In this document: positions 28,421 through 36,946 of the stretch, one piece after another
Position numbering within the stretch: position 1 is the stretch's first letter
How the letters are laid out: each line of letters begins with the position of its first letter
Assembly: GCA_030323305.1 (NCBI GenBank)
Contig: CP106741.1
Location: 3,719,501 to 3,783,500, forward strand
Length of the DNA stretch: 64,000 nucleotides
Source of the DNA: Paenibacillus sp. CC-CFT747
Lineage (GTDB): Bacteria > Bacillota > Bacilli > Paenibacillales > NBRC-103111
Reading direction: 5' to 3'
Position numbers and translations under genes: made by a program
The notes under the pieces: model-generated
Database searches by the model: none
What the model was told of the DNA's origin: nothing
What the model saw: the letters and a program-made list of their open reading frames with translations, nothing else

Positions 28421-30617
28421 ATGACCGGTAAGCAGGCGGGTACAATCGCAGCCGGCAGGGAAGAAATGTTTCGCATCATCGCCGAGCATACGTCAGATAC
28501 AATTGTGGTGGTCGACAGCGAAGCCATCGTTCGATATGTATCACCGTCCATCTATACGCAGAGCGGCTATACCGCAGAGGAGTATGAGGGCACCGATGCC
28601 TTCGCCATCATTGTACCGGAGGACCGGGAGCTGGTTAGACTGTCGCTCGCTCAAGCGGTACAAGCCCGAACCCCGATCGATGTCGGCTACAGAGTCCAGC
28701 ACGCGGACGGCCGCATACTGGAAGCAGAGACCAAAGTTATGCCCGTTCTTGCAGACGGCAGCGTCAACTACGTCGTAGCGGTGGTTAGAGACGTGACGGC
28801 GCGTAAGCAGGCGGAGCGGCTGCTCGAGAATATCCTCGACAACGTCAATGCCGCGGTATGGTCGACGGATAAGGATTTCTCGCGATTTATGTTTTTCTCC
28901 GAGAGCGGTGAGAAGATCACCGGCCTGCCAAGAGAGGAAGTCATTCAGAATCCGATGCGGATGCATGATCATATACATCCGGACGATAATGAGCTCTTGG
29001 TAAACGAAGTGAAGGGGAAGCTTAGCCAGGGATTACCGGTCCGCCAAGAGTTTCGCTGGACCCATCATCCCGAAGGGCAGCGGTGGGGGCAATCGATTGT
29101 TCATCCACACCTGAACAACAAGGGAGAAGTAGAGCGGCTTGACGGTATTATGCTCGACATCACGGATAAGAAACGCGCCGAGCTTGCATTGGAAGAGAGC
29201 GAGCAGCGGTATAAGTCACTGTTCGAGTATAATTTGGACGGTGTATTCTCGATCGTGCTGGAAGGGCTTTATTTTGAACATGCGAACGCAGCCTTCGAGC
29301 GAATTACGGGGATCCGGCGGGAGACGATGGAGAATCAATGCTTCATCGGGATGATATTCGATGAGGATCACGGCATGGTATATGAAACGTTGTTTGAGGT
29401 TATGCGTGAGGGAAGGCCTCGGGATATCGAATGCCGGCTAGCCGATTTGTCGAAAGGAGAACGGATCGTGAGCATCACGTTCGTGCCGATTCTCTTGTCG
29501 GGCAAGCTGAATGGAATCCACGGCATCCTTAAAGATATTACGAAGCGAAAGCAGGAGGAAAGGGAACTGACCCGGAGTGAGGAACGTTCCAACTTTCTGC
29601 AGTCGAGCTTGAATCAGCTGTCTTCGGATCTTGCAGGAGTTATGAAAGTGGCGGAGCTGGAAGCCAAACTCATCGACGAGGTGCGGGTCGTGCTTAAAGT
29701 GCAAGAGGTTAGGATTGAAGAAACCTTTGACATCGCTTTGCCATTAGATTCGGACGAACATACCATTCGGATCCGAATTGGGGAAAAGCCGCAGCCCGTA
29801 TGGCTGTCGATCGGGCTGGACCGCCCGCTTCCTGAGCTCGAGAAGAAGTGGCTTCAGACGGCCGTTCGCTACGTGACCATTCTTTACGATAACCTATACC
29901 GGACAGAAGACCTGATGAAGCGTATGGAAGAGACGGTTGCGGGGAGTGAAACACCCAGATGGATGCTTCGGCTGCTGTTTAAACTGTCGGAGAAGGAGCG
30001 CGCATCGTTGTCCAGTGACCTGCACGATTCGGTGCTGCAGGATCTAATTATTTGGTACCGGAAGCTGGAATCATTGCGGTCGTCCAACGTCTTCGAAGCT
30101 GTACTAGGCGCACAGCTCTCAGGCATTGAGGAGGGCCTGCTGGATGCGATCCACCAAATCCCGAATCACGTGCAACGAGCTAAGACCTCCTTTTCTGGTG
30201 AAAATGGGGCTGGTTGAATCGCTTAAGAGCTTGTTCAACTATTCGCGAATGTTTGCCAACTACAAAATTGAATTTCATGCAGAGAACATGAACGATCCAC
30301 TGAACGAGGATCAGATTCTCGGCGTCTACCGGATCGTCCAGGAGCTGCTGAATAACGCCACGAAGCATGCAAAGGCGTCGAAGGTGACGATGTCGTTGAT
30401 CGATACTGGCGAGCAAATCTCATTCCACTATTCGGATAACGGCATAGGTGTACATTTATCACGACTTGAAGGCTCGTTCCAGCATATGGGGATCGCAGGT
30501 ATAGAGAAGCGGGTGCTCAGTATGGAAGGAAAGGTGGATTTCCAGTCAGCGCCTGGTAAGGGATTCCACGCTGCGTTACGGTTTCCCAAGCACCCAACGG
30601 AAAGGGGAGAGTCATGA
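28421..30617 (+). CDS. Cytoplasmic PAS-domain histidine kinase, NarX/DegS-type (frameshifted)
   Basis: Soluble sensor kinase of about 732 residues, with no membrane segment. Three PAS domains can be seen, roughly residues 15-126 (DTIVVVDSEAIVRYVSPS), 140-250 and 265-385. After a linker, the HisKA_3 box reads SSDLHDSVLQDLIIWYRKLE (His ~535). The ATPase domain has VQELLNNATKHAKAS and YSDNGIGV. One extra C in ATCCCGAATCACG near 30164 shifts the frame; without it the join reads AIHQIRITCNELRPPFL, the expected family sequence. The stop overlaps the next ATG (ATGA at 30614), so kinase and regulator are translationally coupled. Confidence 0.88.
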
Positions 30618-31085
30618 ATATTCTGCTAGTCGACGACCACCGATCAGTGGTTGAGGGCACCAAAATGCTCTTAGAATCAGAACCCGACATTAACGTCACG
30701 ATCGAGACGGATGTCTTCCTTGTTACCGATTTGGTTCGGTTAACTAAATTTGATGTCATCCTACTGGATCTATATATGCCGAATATCAACGGCGCTGACT
30801 TGACGCGCAAGCTGCTCGAGTACATGCCGGATGCGGTTATCCTCATCTACTCGGGCTTTGAAATTGCACCGCATTTCAATCTGCTAATGGAATCCGGTGT
30901 CTCCGGGTTTATATCTAAGACATCCACTCGTGAAGAGCTCATTCTCGCTATTCCTCTTGATCAGTCAGCGCTCGCTCGAATATGGCTTGACGGAGCTGTT
31001 TCAGAAGCTGCATGTCAACTCGCGTGTGGATGCGATTCGTAAGGCGAAGAGCCTCGGTATATTACCTGTTGAGGACTTATGCTAA
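30614..31085 (+). pseudogene. NarL/LuxR-type response regulator with deleted DNA-binding domain start
   Basis: The receiver is complete: DD8-9, LLDLYMPNINGADLTRK for the phospho-acceptor, and ISKTSTREELILAI with the conserved Lys. The frame then changes. The other frame gives SQRSLEYGLTELFQKLHVNS and RVDAIRKAKSLGI, the recognition helix and tail of a LuxR domain. The linker and the first half of the helix-turn-helix (about 60-70 residues) are missing. The original frame stops at 31042. DNA binding is therefore probably lost, leaving the upstream kinase without a working output unless the assembly is wrong here. Confidence 0.75.
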
Positions 31086-31097
31086 TCTAACTATTCA

Positions 31098-31128
31098 AAC
31101 GCGGAAGGGATCCCTCCGCGTTTTTTTT
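31098..31128 (+). terminator. Rho-independent terminator after the regulator gene
   Basis: AACGCGGA-AGGGATCCC-TCCGCGTT followed by eight T residues. A textbook terminator. Confidence 0.92.
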
Positions 31129-31134
31129 GTTGAC

Positions 31135-31167
31135 CGCTTCACCCTGACTAGGGTGGGGCGTTTTTTT
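31135..31167 (+). terminator. Second tandem terminator
   Basis: CGCTTCACCCT-GACT-AGGGTGGGGCG (two mismatched or G-U pairs) followed by seven T residues, only 6 bases after the first terminator. A double stop at this point isolates the next region. Confidence 0.85.
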
Positions 31168-31299
31168 GCGTGGAACGCGCAAGGATTTGCGGTTAAGGTA
31201 CCTGACTTATTCGCGGCAGCACGCAACCATTGCGCGTTGGATCGCTCATTCCTGCGATAAGATGAATCCAGTCTTAGAGAGGAGGCTATTCGGCTATTC

Positions 31300-31398
31300 G
31301 CCGTCCGCCCAGATGAGATTGTCGAAAGTGGGACCCATGAAGAGCTGCTTCAATCGAAGGGGTGTTATAAGGAGCTTTACCAAACAAAATCAAAATGA
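31300..31398 (+). pseudogene. C-terminal relic of an ABC exporter ATPase
   Basis: An open frame without start reads DEIVESGTHEELLQSKG and CYKELYQTKSK before TGA at 31396-31398. This is the standard last turn of MsbA/LmrA-type ABC exporters (the D-loop/His-switch tail). Everything upstream, including the Walker motifs, is gone. The bases 31168-31300 show no recognisable coding. Confidence 0.65.
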
Positions 31399-31416
31399 GA
31401 TGTCGGAGGCGTTCCT

Positions 31417-32814
31417 ATGATGAGGGTTTTGCTGCGTTTAACCGTGTATTTATTGCTGGTGATTATCTTTGTTGGAGGTGTTGGTTTCTATGGATTTAAT
31501 CGTCACAAGAAAGATTTCTACTACAATGTCCGCCATGAGGTGGTTCCTTCCCTGCAGGTCGTGGATAAACCTCCTTACAATCCTCATAAACCGACCGTCG
31601 CTGTCGTGTTATCGGATTCTTCCATAACGACGGAGGACTTCGACTTTCTTATTCCCTACACCTTGTTATCCATGACAGATGCTTATAATGTATACGCCGT
31701 GGCGCCGGACACCAGCGTAAAGTCCCTCTCAGGCGGGCTGGATGTAATTCCCCATTATTCTTATGAGGGCCTGGATCGTCTGCTAAATAAAAGTCCTGAT
31801 ATTATTGTGGTTCCTTACATGCCCAAAATTAACTCGCCAAAATATGAACCGACCCGAGCTTGGATCCAAAAACAAGCGGGCAGCACAACGACGACATTCA
31901 TAAGCATTTGTGGAGGGGCACTTAATTTAGCTGACGCAGGAATGTTGAAAGGGAAAGCGGGTACCTCACATTGGCAATTCATTCCCATCCTAAAGAAGCA
32001 ATATCCGGATACGCAATGGGAAGATAATGTCCGCTATGTGGATGATGGCCATACGATCTCCTCGGCGGGCCAGAGTGCCGGTATCGATGCCGTGCTTCAC
32101 CTTATTGAGCGGCAGTTGGGTGAACCTATGGCTGCACGGATTTCCAACGATATCCACTATCCTTCCTATCCATTCGTGCAGCATCCGGAGGTAGACCACC
32201 CTTTTCACAGTGATATTAAATTTGCGACCTATTGGCTCAATATTGGTTTCCATTGGGATAAGAAGAAGGTGGCTGTAATGCTTTATAACGGGATGGACGA
32301 GATCGCCTTATCTTCGATCTTTGATTCTTATGGTGATACCGGAACGACACAGCTCTTGACCGTTTCCAATTCCAATGCACTCATTACGACAAAACATCAT
32401 CTACAGCTGCTGGCCAGAAATTCGATATCGAAAGTGCCTCGTTTGGACCAAATGATCATTCCGGGCAGCGACGCCCAAACACAAGCAGCAGCGGAGATTA
32501 AGCGTTGGAATGGGGAAGGGAACTCGAAAAAGACACTCCTTATCCATAGCGATGCTCCTAATCGATATGCATTCGAAGCGCCGTTGGAGGACTTAGCTAA
32601 GCAACAGGATATTCTGACTGCCAGGCATGCTGTAAAACGGTTCGAATACCGCTCCACCGGAATCAAATTGGAAGGGGATCTGCTTCCGCTTGCAACCTAC
32701 AAGAATCTGTTGATTACGGTGTTAGTGGCTTTGTTTATCGCGTTCTGGATCGATAGACGCTTCATCATGAAGAAGAAAATGTTGGCACGCTTGTATCATC
32801 CGTCAGCCGTGTGA
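31417..32814 (+). CDS. Membrane-anchored tandem DJ-1/PfpI-domain protein
   Basis: 465-residue protein with membrane segments at both ends (~5-27 and ~432-450). Between them are two DJ-1/PfpI (class I glutamine amidotransferase-like) domains. Domain 1 (~58-250) keeps the nucleophile elbow FISICGGALNLADAG with Cys165, followed by TSHWQF and the family phrase SAGQSAGIDAVLHL. Domain 2 (~270-425, starting KKKVAVMLYNGMDE) has no Cys at the elbow and may be structural. Possible roles are a transcription-linked sensor, hydratase or stress protein at the membrane; none is provable. ATG 31417 or 31420 follows GGAGG. A small membrane protein gene follows in the same direction. Confidence 0.78.
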   Translation: MMRVLLRLTVYLLLVIIFVGGVGFYGFNRHKKDFYYNVRHEVVPSLQVVDKPPYNPHKPTVAVVLSDSSITTEDFDFLIPYTLLSMTDAYNVYAVAPDTSVKSLSGGLDVIPHYSYEGLDRLLNKSPDIIVVPYMPKINSPKYEPTRAWIQKQAGSTTTTFISICGGALNLADAGMLKGKAGTSHWQFIPILKKQYPDTQWEDNVRYVDDGHTISSAGQSAGIDAVLHLIERQLGEPMAARISNDIHYPSYPFVQHPEVDHPFHSDIKFATYWLNIGFHWDKKKVAVMLYNGMDEIALSSIFDSYGDTGTTQLLTVSNSNALITTKHHLQLLARNSISKVPRLDQMIIPGSDAQTQAAAEIKRWNGEGNSKKTLLIHSDAPNRYAFEAPLEDLAKQQDILTARHAVKRFEYRSTGIKLEGDLLPLATYKNLLITVLVALFIAFWIDRRFIMKKKMLARLYHPSAV

Positions 32815-32853
32815 CGGTAGGTTTGTCGTTAACGAAAAGGAGCTGCGATCTAT

Positions 32854-33354
32854 ATGAATGATCTATTGTTACAATGGGGGCTTGTATCGTTTATGATCGG
32901 GGTCGTTTTATCTCTGCCGCTTGCAGCTGTATACTACGATCAATCCCCACCTTGGACCAAAATATTTTCAAATCCGCGCAAATTAAAGTCAGCGCATCTC
33001 GATTTCTTCATGCAAGCTTTTGGTGCGGGTTTGGTCTATCTATTGGCTTATGCCGCAGGTTTCACCTTGCCCTTATGGATCATAACCCCCTTGATTTTCG
33101 GCATGATTGGCAACCCTCTCATTCTACTACTTGAATCTACCGCGTTGTTCCGAGTGGGACGTATGGGTGTTTTTTACAAAATGTTGAAAGGAACAAGTCC
33201 GGTATCGTTACTGTTTGCATGGATCATGATAGCTGGAAACCTTCTTCCCGTGATGCTGCTCGTGTTCTTATCCACGTTCGTATTAGTCGGCGTGTTTATC
33301 GTATGGCGATACCATTCAAAGGCTCGAACGCAAAGGATTCTAAATCAAGGCTGA
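32854..33354 (+). CDS. Small membrane protein of unknown function
   Basis: 166 residues with about four membrane helices: ~8-27, ~52-70, ~74-96 and ~122-150. The loop YYDQSPPWTKIFSNPRKLKS follows the first helix, and the sequence ends in a basic cytoplasmic tail. ATG 32854 has AAAAGGAG upstream. I do not recognise the family. It lies 39 bases after the tandem DJ-1 gene and is followed by a terminator, so the two very likely form a two-gene operon, and this protein may be the membrane partner of the DJ-1 protein. Confidence 0.75.
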   Translation: MNDLLLQWGLVSFMIGVVLSLPLAAVYYDQSPPWTKIFSNPRKLKSAHLDFFMQAFGAGLVYLLAYAAGFTLPLWIITPLIFGMIGNPLILLLESTALFRVGRMGVFYKMLKGTSPVSLLFAWIMIAGNLLPVMLLVFLSTFVLVGVFIVWRYHSKARTQRILNQG

Positions 33355-33376
33355 CTCAGTGCGGGTCAGCTTTTTT
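33350..33376 (+). terminator. Rho-independent terminator after the DJ-1 operon
   Basis: GCTGAC and GTCAGC pair (extended by one or two weak pairs) and are followed by TTTTTT. The stem includes the stop codon of the small membrane protein gene. Confidence 0.8.
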
Positions 33377-33462
33377 ATGATGGAGCTAAGGAAATCACAC
33401 TTATTACATGTAAACTTAATTTAAGCCGCTGGGCTAAGCGGCGGACTTCCTGTCCTTCTATC

Positions 33463-33516
33463 ATGTTATAAATAATAACATAAAAGTGTTGACAGCATTC
33501 TTTTTCAAGCTATAAT
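33463..33516 (+). promoter_or_regulatory. Consensus sigma-A promoter with upstream palindrome
   Basis: TTGACA at 33489-33494, 16 bases, then TATAAT at 33511-33516: both hexamers match consensus exactly. Directly upstream, ATGTTAT (33463-33469) and ATAACAT (33475-33481) form a perfect inverted repeat with a 5-base centre, a good operator candidate. It drives the DUF2294 gene. The regulator is unknown; the AT-rich palindrome is not enough to name Fur or PerR. Confidence 0.8.
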
Positions 33517-33572
33517 AAAAAATATCAAAGCAAACACCCACATTTATGTAAGGTAATATAACATTAAAAGGG

Positions 33573-33950
33573 GTGGTTGAGTTGAAAGCAACAGCCGGAA
33601 GCTTGAAACAAGATATTCTTAAATTGTACAACGAAATCAACAGGGGAATGTTCAGTGCGGGCGTTAACCGGACCAAAGTCGACTTTATCGGTAACAAAAT
33701 TATTATTCTTTCCATTAACCACAGGGTGCCCGTGCTCAGTCTGCTTGACGGGAGAGACCGTGATACCACCCGGAAGATGGATAATTTGTTGGGTGAGCAT
33801 TTCAAGGCGGAGATCAAGAAGACGTTTGAAGAGATGTTCCAATTAAATATCGTCGCGATTTTGAAGGATTACGATATTGAGACCGAATATTCGGGTACGA
33901 TCGTGATTCTCGATCGGGACGTGGAAAGCTATCTGAATGATATGTTGTAG
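33573..33950 (+). CDS. DUF2294/MpsC-family protein
   Basis: 125-residue soluble protein of the DUF2294 (MpsC) family. The pattern INRGMFSAGVNRTKVDF, KIIILSINHRVPVLS and the final STIVILDRDVE-like segment (SGTIVILDRDVESY) is diagnostic. MpsC-like genes sit beside the MpsAB membrane-potential/bicarbonate uptake genes in some Firmicutes, but no mpsA or mpsB is in this window. The start is GTG 33573 or TTG 33582; AAAAGGGG precedes both and the TTG has the better spacing. Strong upstream promoter and own terminator, so it is a single-gene unit. Confidence 0.85.
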   Translation: MVELKATAGSLKQDILKLYNEINRGMFSAGVNRTKVDFIGNKIIILSINHRVPVLSLLDGRDRDTTRKMDNLLGEHFKAEIKKTFEEMFQLNIVAILKDYDIETEYSGTIVILDRDVESYLNDML

Positions 33951-33967
33951 CTCCTCATTGGAGAGAC

Positions 33968-34037
33968 GGCCTGTCGTCAGTTCCGGGGATAACGGACACA
34001 ACCCCCTTGTGACCGTCCCCAGAACCGGCGGCTTTTT
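33968..34037 (+). terminator. Long structured terminator or leader before the ABC importer genes
   Basis: Nested pairings: GTTC/GAAC, GGGG/CCCC, ACGG/CCGT and CACAA/TTGTG build one long imperfect hairpin with loop around CCCCC, an outer GCC/GGC pair, and a T-run GGCTTTTTTATT. It ends the DUF2294 transcript. Because the importer gene begins 39 bases later, a switching leader is possible, but no known riboswitch consensus was recognised. Confidence 0.65.
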
Positions 34038-34075
34038 TATTATTGCTTGTCCATCACGATCAGGAGGGATGCGCT

Positions 34076-34867
34076 ATGAGTATCAAGATTGAGATCAGCG
34101 GCGTGAGTAAAATGTTTCGAAAAGGAGGTAAGGACATTACCGCCATGCAGGAGACGAATCTTGCGATCGAAGAGGGCCGCTTCATCAGTATTATCGGGCC
34201 AAGCGGCTGCGGGAAGTCCACACTCTTTAACATCATCGCCGGCCTGATTCCTCCCTCGACGGGGCTAGTCCTTGCGGATGGGGAGAACATTATCGGCAAG
34301 ACCGGACATGTCGGCTATATGCTGCAGAAGGACATGCTGCTCCCGTGGCGCACCATTCTGGATAACATTATTCTCGGCATGGAAATCCGAGGCGTTCCGC
34401 GTAAGCAGGCGGTGGAACGTGCCCTGCCGCTTATGGAGAAATATGGGCTGAAGGGCTTCGATAAGCATTATCCGGCCGAGTTGTCCGGCGGCATGAAGCA
34501 GCGGGCGGCGCTGCTGCGGACGCTGATGTATGACCGGGACATTATTTTATTGGATGAACCGTTCGGCGCATTGGATGCCCAGACGCGGATTACGATGCAG
34601 AACTGGCTGCTGCAGTTGTGGAGTGATTTCGGTAAAACCGTGCTGTTCGTCACTCATGACATCGATGAAGCCATTTATCTGTCGGACGACATCTATGTCT
34701 TTACCGCACGGCCCGGCCGCATCAAGACCAAAGTCAGCGTGAACATGGAACGTCCCCGAAAGCAGGAGGATCTTACGTCGGAAGCGTTCATGGAGCTAAA
34801 ACACTACCTGATGGGCCTGCTTTCCGAGGAGCAGCAGGCTGCCCAGTCGGCCGAAATGATTTCCTGA
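34076..34867 (+). CDS. ABC importer ATPase, SsuB/TauB/NrtD type
   Basis: 263-residue ATPase that powers uptake with the permease and binding protein that follow. ATG 34076 has AGGAGGG upstream. Walker A GPSGCGKST at 41-49, Q-loop region GYMLQKDMLLPW, signature LSGGMKQR at 136-143, Walker B DIILLDEP at 155-162, and the switch His194 in FVTHDIDEA. The QKDMLLPW motif marks the nitrate/sulfonate/taurine subfamily, which also transports pyrimidine precursors and other small nitrogen or sulfur compounds. Confidence 0.93.
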   Translation: MSIKIEISGVSKMFRKGGKDITAMQETNLAIEEGRFISIIGPSGCGKSTLFNIIAGLIPPSTGLVLADGENIIGKTGHVGYMLQKDMLLPWRTILDNIILGMEIRGVPRKQAVERALPLMEKYGLKGFDKHYPAELSGGMKQRAALLRTLMYDRDIILLDEPFGALDAQTRITMQNWLLQLWSDFGKTVLFVTHDIDEAIYLSDDIYVFTARPGRIKTKVSVNMERPRKQEDLTSEAFMELKHYLMGLLSEEQQAAQSAEMIS

Positions 34868-34897
34868 ATCTAAGCTTCTAAGTATGGAGGGATACCC

Positions 34898-35773
34898 GTG
34901 AAAATGGAAAACGAAGCGACAGTGCTTAAGTCGGCCGTTATCTGGAACATAAACAAGAAGGAAGAGCAGCGGAGCGAGGTGCCGCTCATCCAGGACGAGG
35001 AGCAGAAGGAGCGCCGGAATAAGCGCATCATCGCGCTGGGCCGGCTGCTGATTACGATTCTGATCGCTGCGGTCTGGGAGGGCTTTACCCGAATGGGCTG
35101 GCTTGACTCGTACTATTGGAGCAGCCCCGTCACCATAGCCCAAACCGCCTGGGAGCAGATTGCGAAGCACCATATACTGTCTGATCTGCTGTACACCTCA
35201 GGCTCCACGATTATCGGGTTCGCCGCCGGAACTTTCCTCGGTGCGCTGCTCGGGTTATCCTTCTGGTGGTCGAGACGCTATGCTCTCATCAGCGAGCCGT
35301 TCCTGATCATTCTGAATGCCATGCCGAAGCTGGCGCTTGCTCCGATCATCGTTATCCTGCTGGGCATCGGTTTCTTCTCCAAGGTGGTTCTGGCTTTCGC
35401 GCTGACGGTCATCGTAGCGGCGCTTTCCGCTTACAGCGGCGTGAGAAGCGTCGATCCCGACATGGAAAAGCTGATGTATTCGCTCGGTGCGAACCGGTAT
35501 CAGGTGTTCACGAAGGTTGTGGTGCCCTGGTCGATGCCATGGATCATCAGCAGCCTGCGCATCAACATAGCGCTTGCGCTGGCCGGTGCAATCGTCGGCG
35601 AATTTATCGCTTCCGACCAAGGAATCGGGCGGATGATTGTTTACGCCGGCACGATTCTTGATATCGATCTTGTCTGGGTAGGCGTCGTGGCGCTGTCCAT
35701 CCTGTCCATCGTGATGTATTGGGGTGTCGTGGCGCTGGAGAAATGGCTGTCCAAAGGCTTTATCAAGCAGTAA
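34898..35773 (+). CDS. ABC importer permease, SsuC/TauC type
   Basis: 291-residue permease. The start is GTG 34898 behind GGAGGGATACCC. A ~50-residue charged cytoplasmic N-terminus precedes six membrane segments. The coupling loop reads YSLGANRYQVFTKVVVPWSM, in the family EAA position. Lies 31 bases after the ATPase gene; same operon. Confidence 0.92.
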   Translation: MKMENEATVLKSAVIWNINKKEEQRSEVPLIQDEEQKERRNKRIIALGRLLITILIAAVWEGFTRMGWLDSYYWSSPVTIAQTAWEQIAKHHILSDLLYTSGSTIIGFAAGTFLGALLGLSFWWSRRYALISEPFLIILNAMPKLALAPIIVILLGIGFFSKVVLAFALTVIVAALSAYSGVRSVDPDMEKLMYSLGANRYQVFTKVVVPWSMPWIISSLRINIALALAGAIVGEFIASDQGIGRMIVYAGTILDIDLVWVGVVALSILSIVMYWGVVALEKWLSKGFIKQ

Positions 35774-35850
35774 AGGCACAAGCTGCCGGTGAGAGGGAAA
35801 ATGTTGGACAAAAAGAGAGGCCGCTAACGGCCAAGGGAGAGGTTGAAACC

Positions 35851-36919
35851 ATGTTGCGTACCCATAAGAAGCTGGTTGTCCTGATCTGTATCTGCATTCT
35901 CGCCGTGATGGCTGCGGCATGCGGCAAGAGTGAAGCGGGGGGAACGTATCGGCCGCGGGCAGTACCCCAGGCGCCGGCGGGACGACCGCCGCTCCCGCTT
36001 CCTGAAGAAGCTGGTCATCGCGGAACCGCTTCACTCCATCGGTTATCTGCCCCTCTATATCGCCCAGCGAGACGGTTATTTCAAAAAGTACGGTCTAGAC
36101 GTCAAGGTGATTACCGCTGCGGGCGGCACCCATGTGACGGCAGTCGTCAGCGGAGACGCCTGGGGCGTGATCGGCGGACCGGAGTCGAATGCGATGGCAA
36201 ACCGGAAGAACGACGATCCGATCATCTCCGTCGTGAACGTTGTCAACCGGGCGAACGTGTATTTGATGGCCAAGAAAGGCACCGGGCCGAAAAGCAATTC
36301 GCCGGAGGACCTCAAGGCGTTCCTCAAGGACAAGAAGCTGATCGTTGGCCGTCACGGCGGTACGCCGAATTTGCTGAGCCGCTATCTGCTGATCCAGCTC
36401 GGTCTGGATCCGGACAAGGATTCGCGGCTTCTGGAACCGGCGGACAGCTCCGCCGTCGTCGCCATGATGCAGCAGGGCGCAGCGGAAGTGGCGAATGGCG
36501 CCGAGCCTCAGGTCAGCGACGGCATGGCGAAAGGCGTATGGGACGAGCCCTTTTATAAGTTCCATTCGCTTGGCGATTATGCCTACTCCGTGCTCAGCGT
36601 TAAAAAATCCGCGATCGACAAAGATCCGGCAACGGTGCAGGGGTTTGTGAATGCGATTGTAGAGGTGCTGCAAAAAATCAAGGATGACCAATCGTATTTG
36701 ACGGAACAAGCCAAATTGGAGTTCCCGACCATGACACCCGAGGCACTTAAAGCTTCGGTTGATCGGGCCTACGCGGACAATCTGTGGAGCCTGGACGGGC
36801 TGATATCGGAGACGGCACTCAAGAACGACATGGATGTCATGCAAAAGACGGGTATCTTCACCGACTCGTATACCTATGACGGCTTGGTGGACATGCAGTT
36901 TGTAAAAAGCGGGAAATAA
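35851..36919 (+). CDS. SsuA/NMT1-like binding lipoprotein (two frameshifts)
   Basis: Periplasmic-type binding protein of the importer, anchored as a lipoprotein. ATG 35851 has GGGAGAGG upstream; the signal peptide ends in a lipobox (VMAAAC). A G missing from GCGGGGGGAACG (~35941) and a C missing from GCTTCCTGAAG (~36001) put three frames in use. Repaired, the linker is Ala/Gly/Thr-rich and joins KKLVIAEPLHSIGYLPLYIA. The NMT1-type core with AAGGTHVTAVVSGDAWGVIG fits, giving about 356 residues. The ligand is unknown. Confidence 0.88.
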
Positions 36920-36946
36920 CAAATCCATTTATATGAGGTGACGAGG

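Noticed and set aside
33463..33481. PerR/Fur box
   Set aside because: The palindrome is AT-rich but does not match the published 7-1-7 pattern well; reported only as an unnamed operator candidate.
33951..34037. Guanidine (ykkC) riboswitch before the SsuB-type importer
   Set aside because: The conserved ykkC sequence blocks are not present; only generic stems and a T-run are seen.
35255..36034. Minus-strand frame of 259 codons across the importer permease and binding protein genes
   Set aside because: Antisense shadow: His/Arg/Gln-rich translation without recognisable domain.
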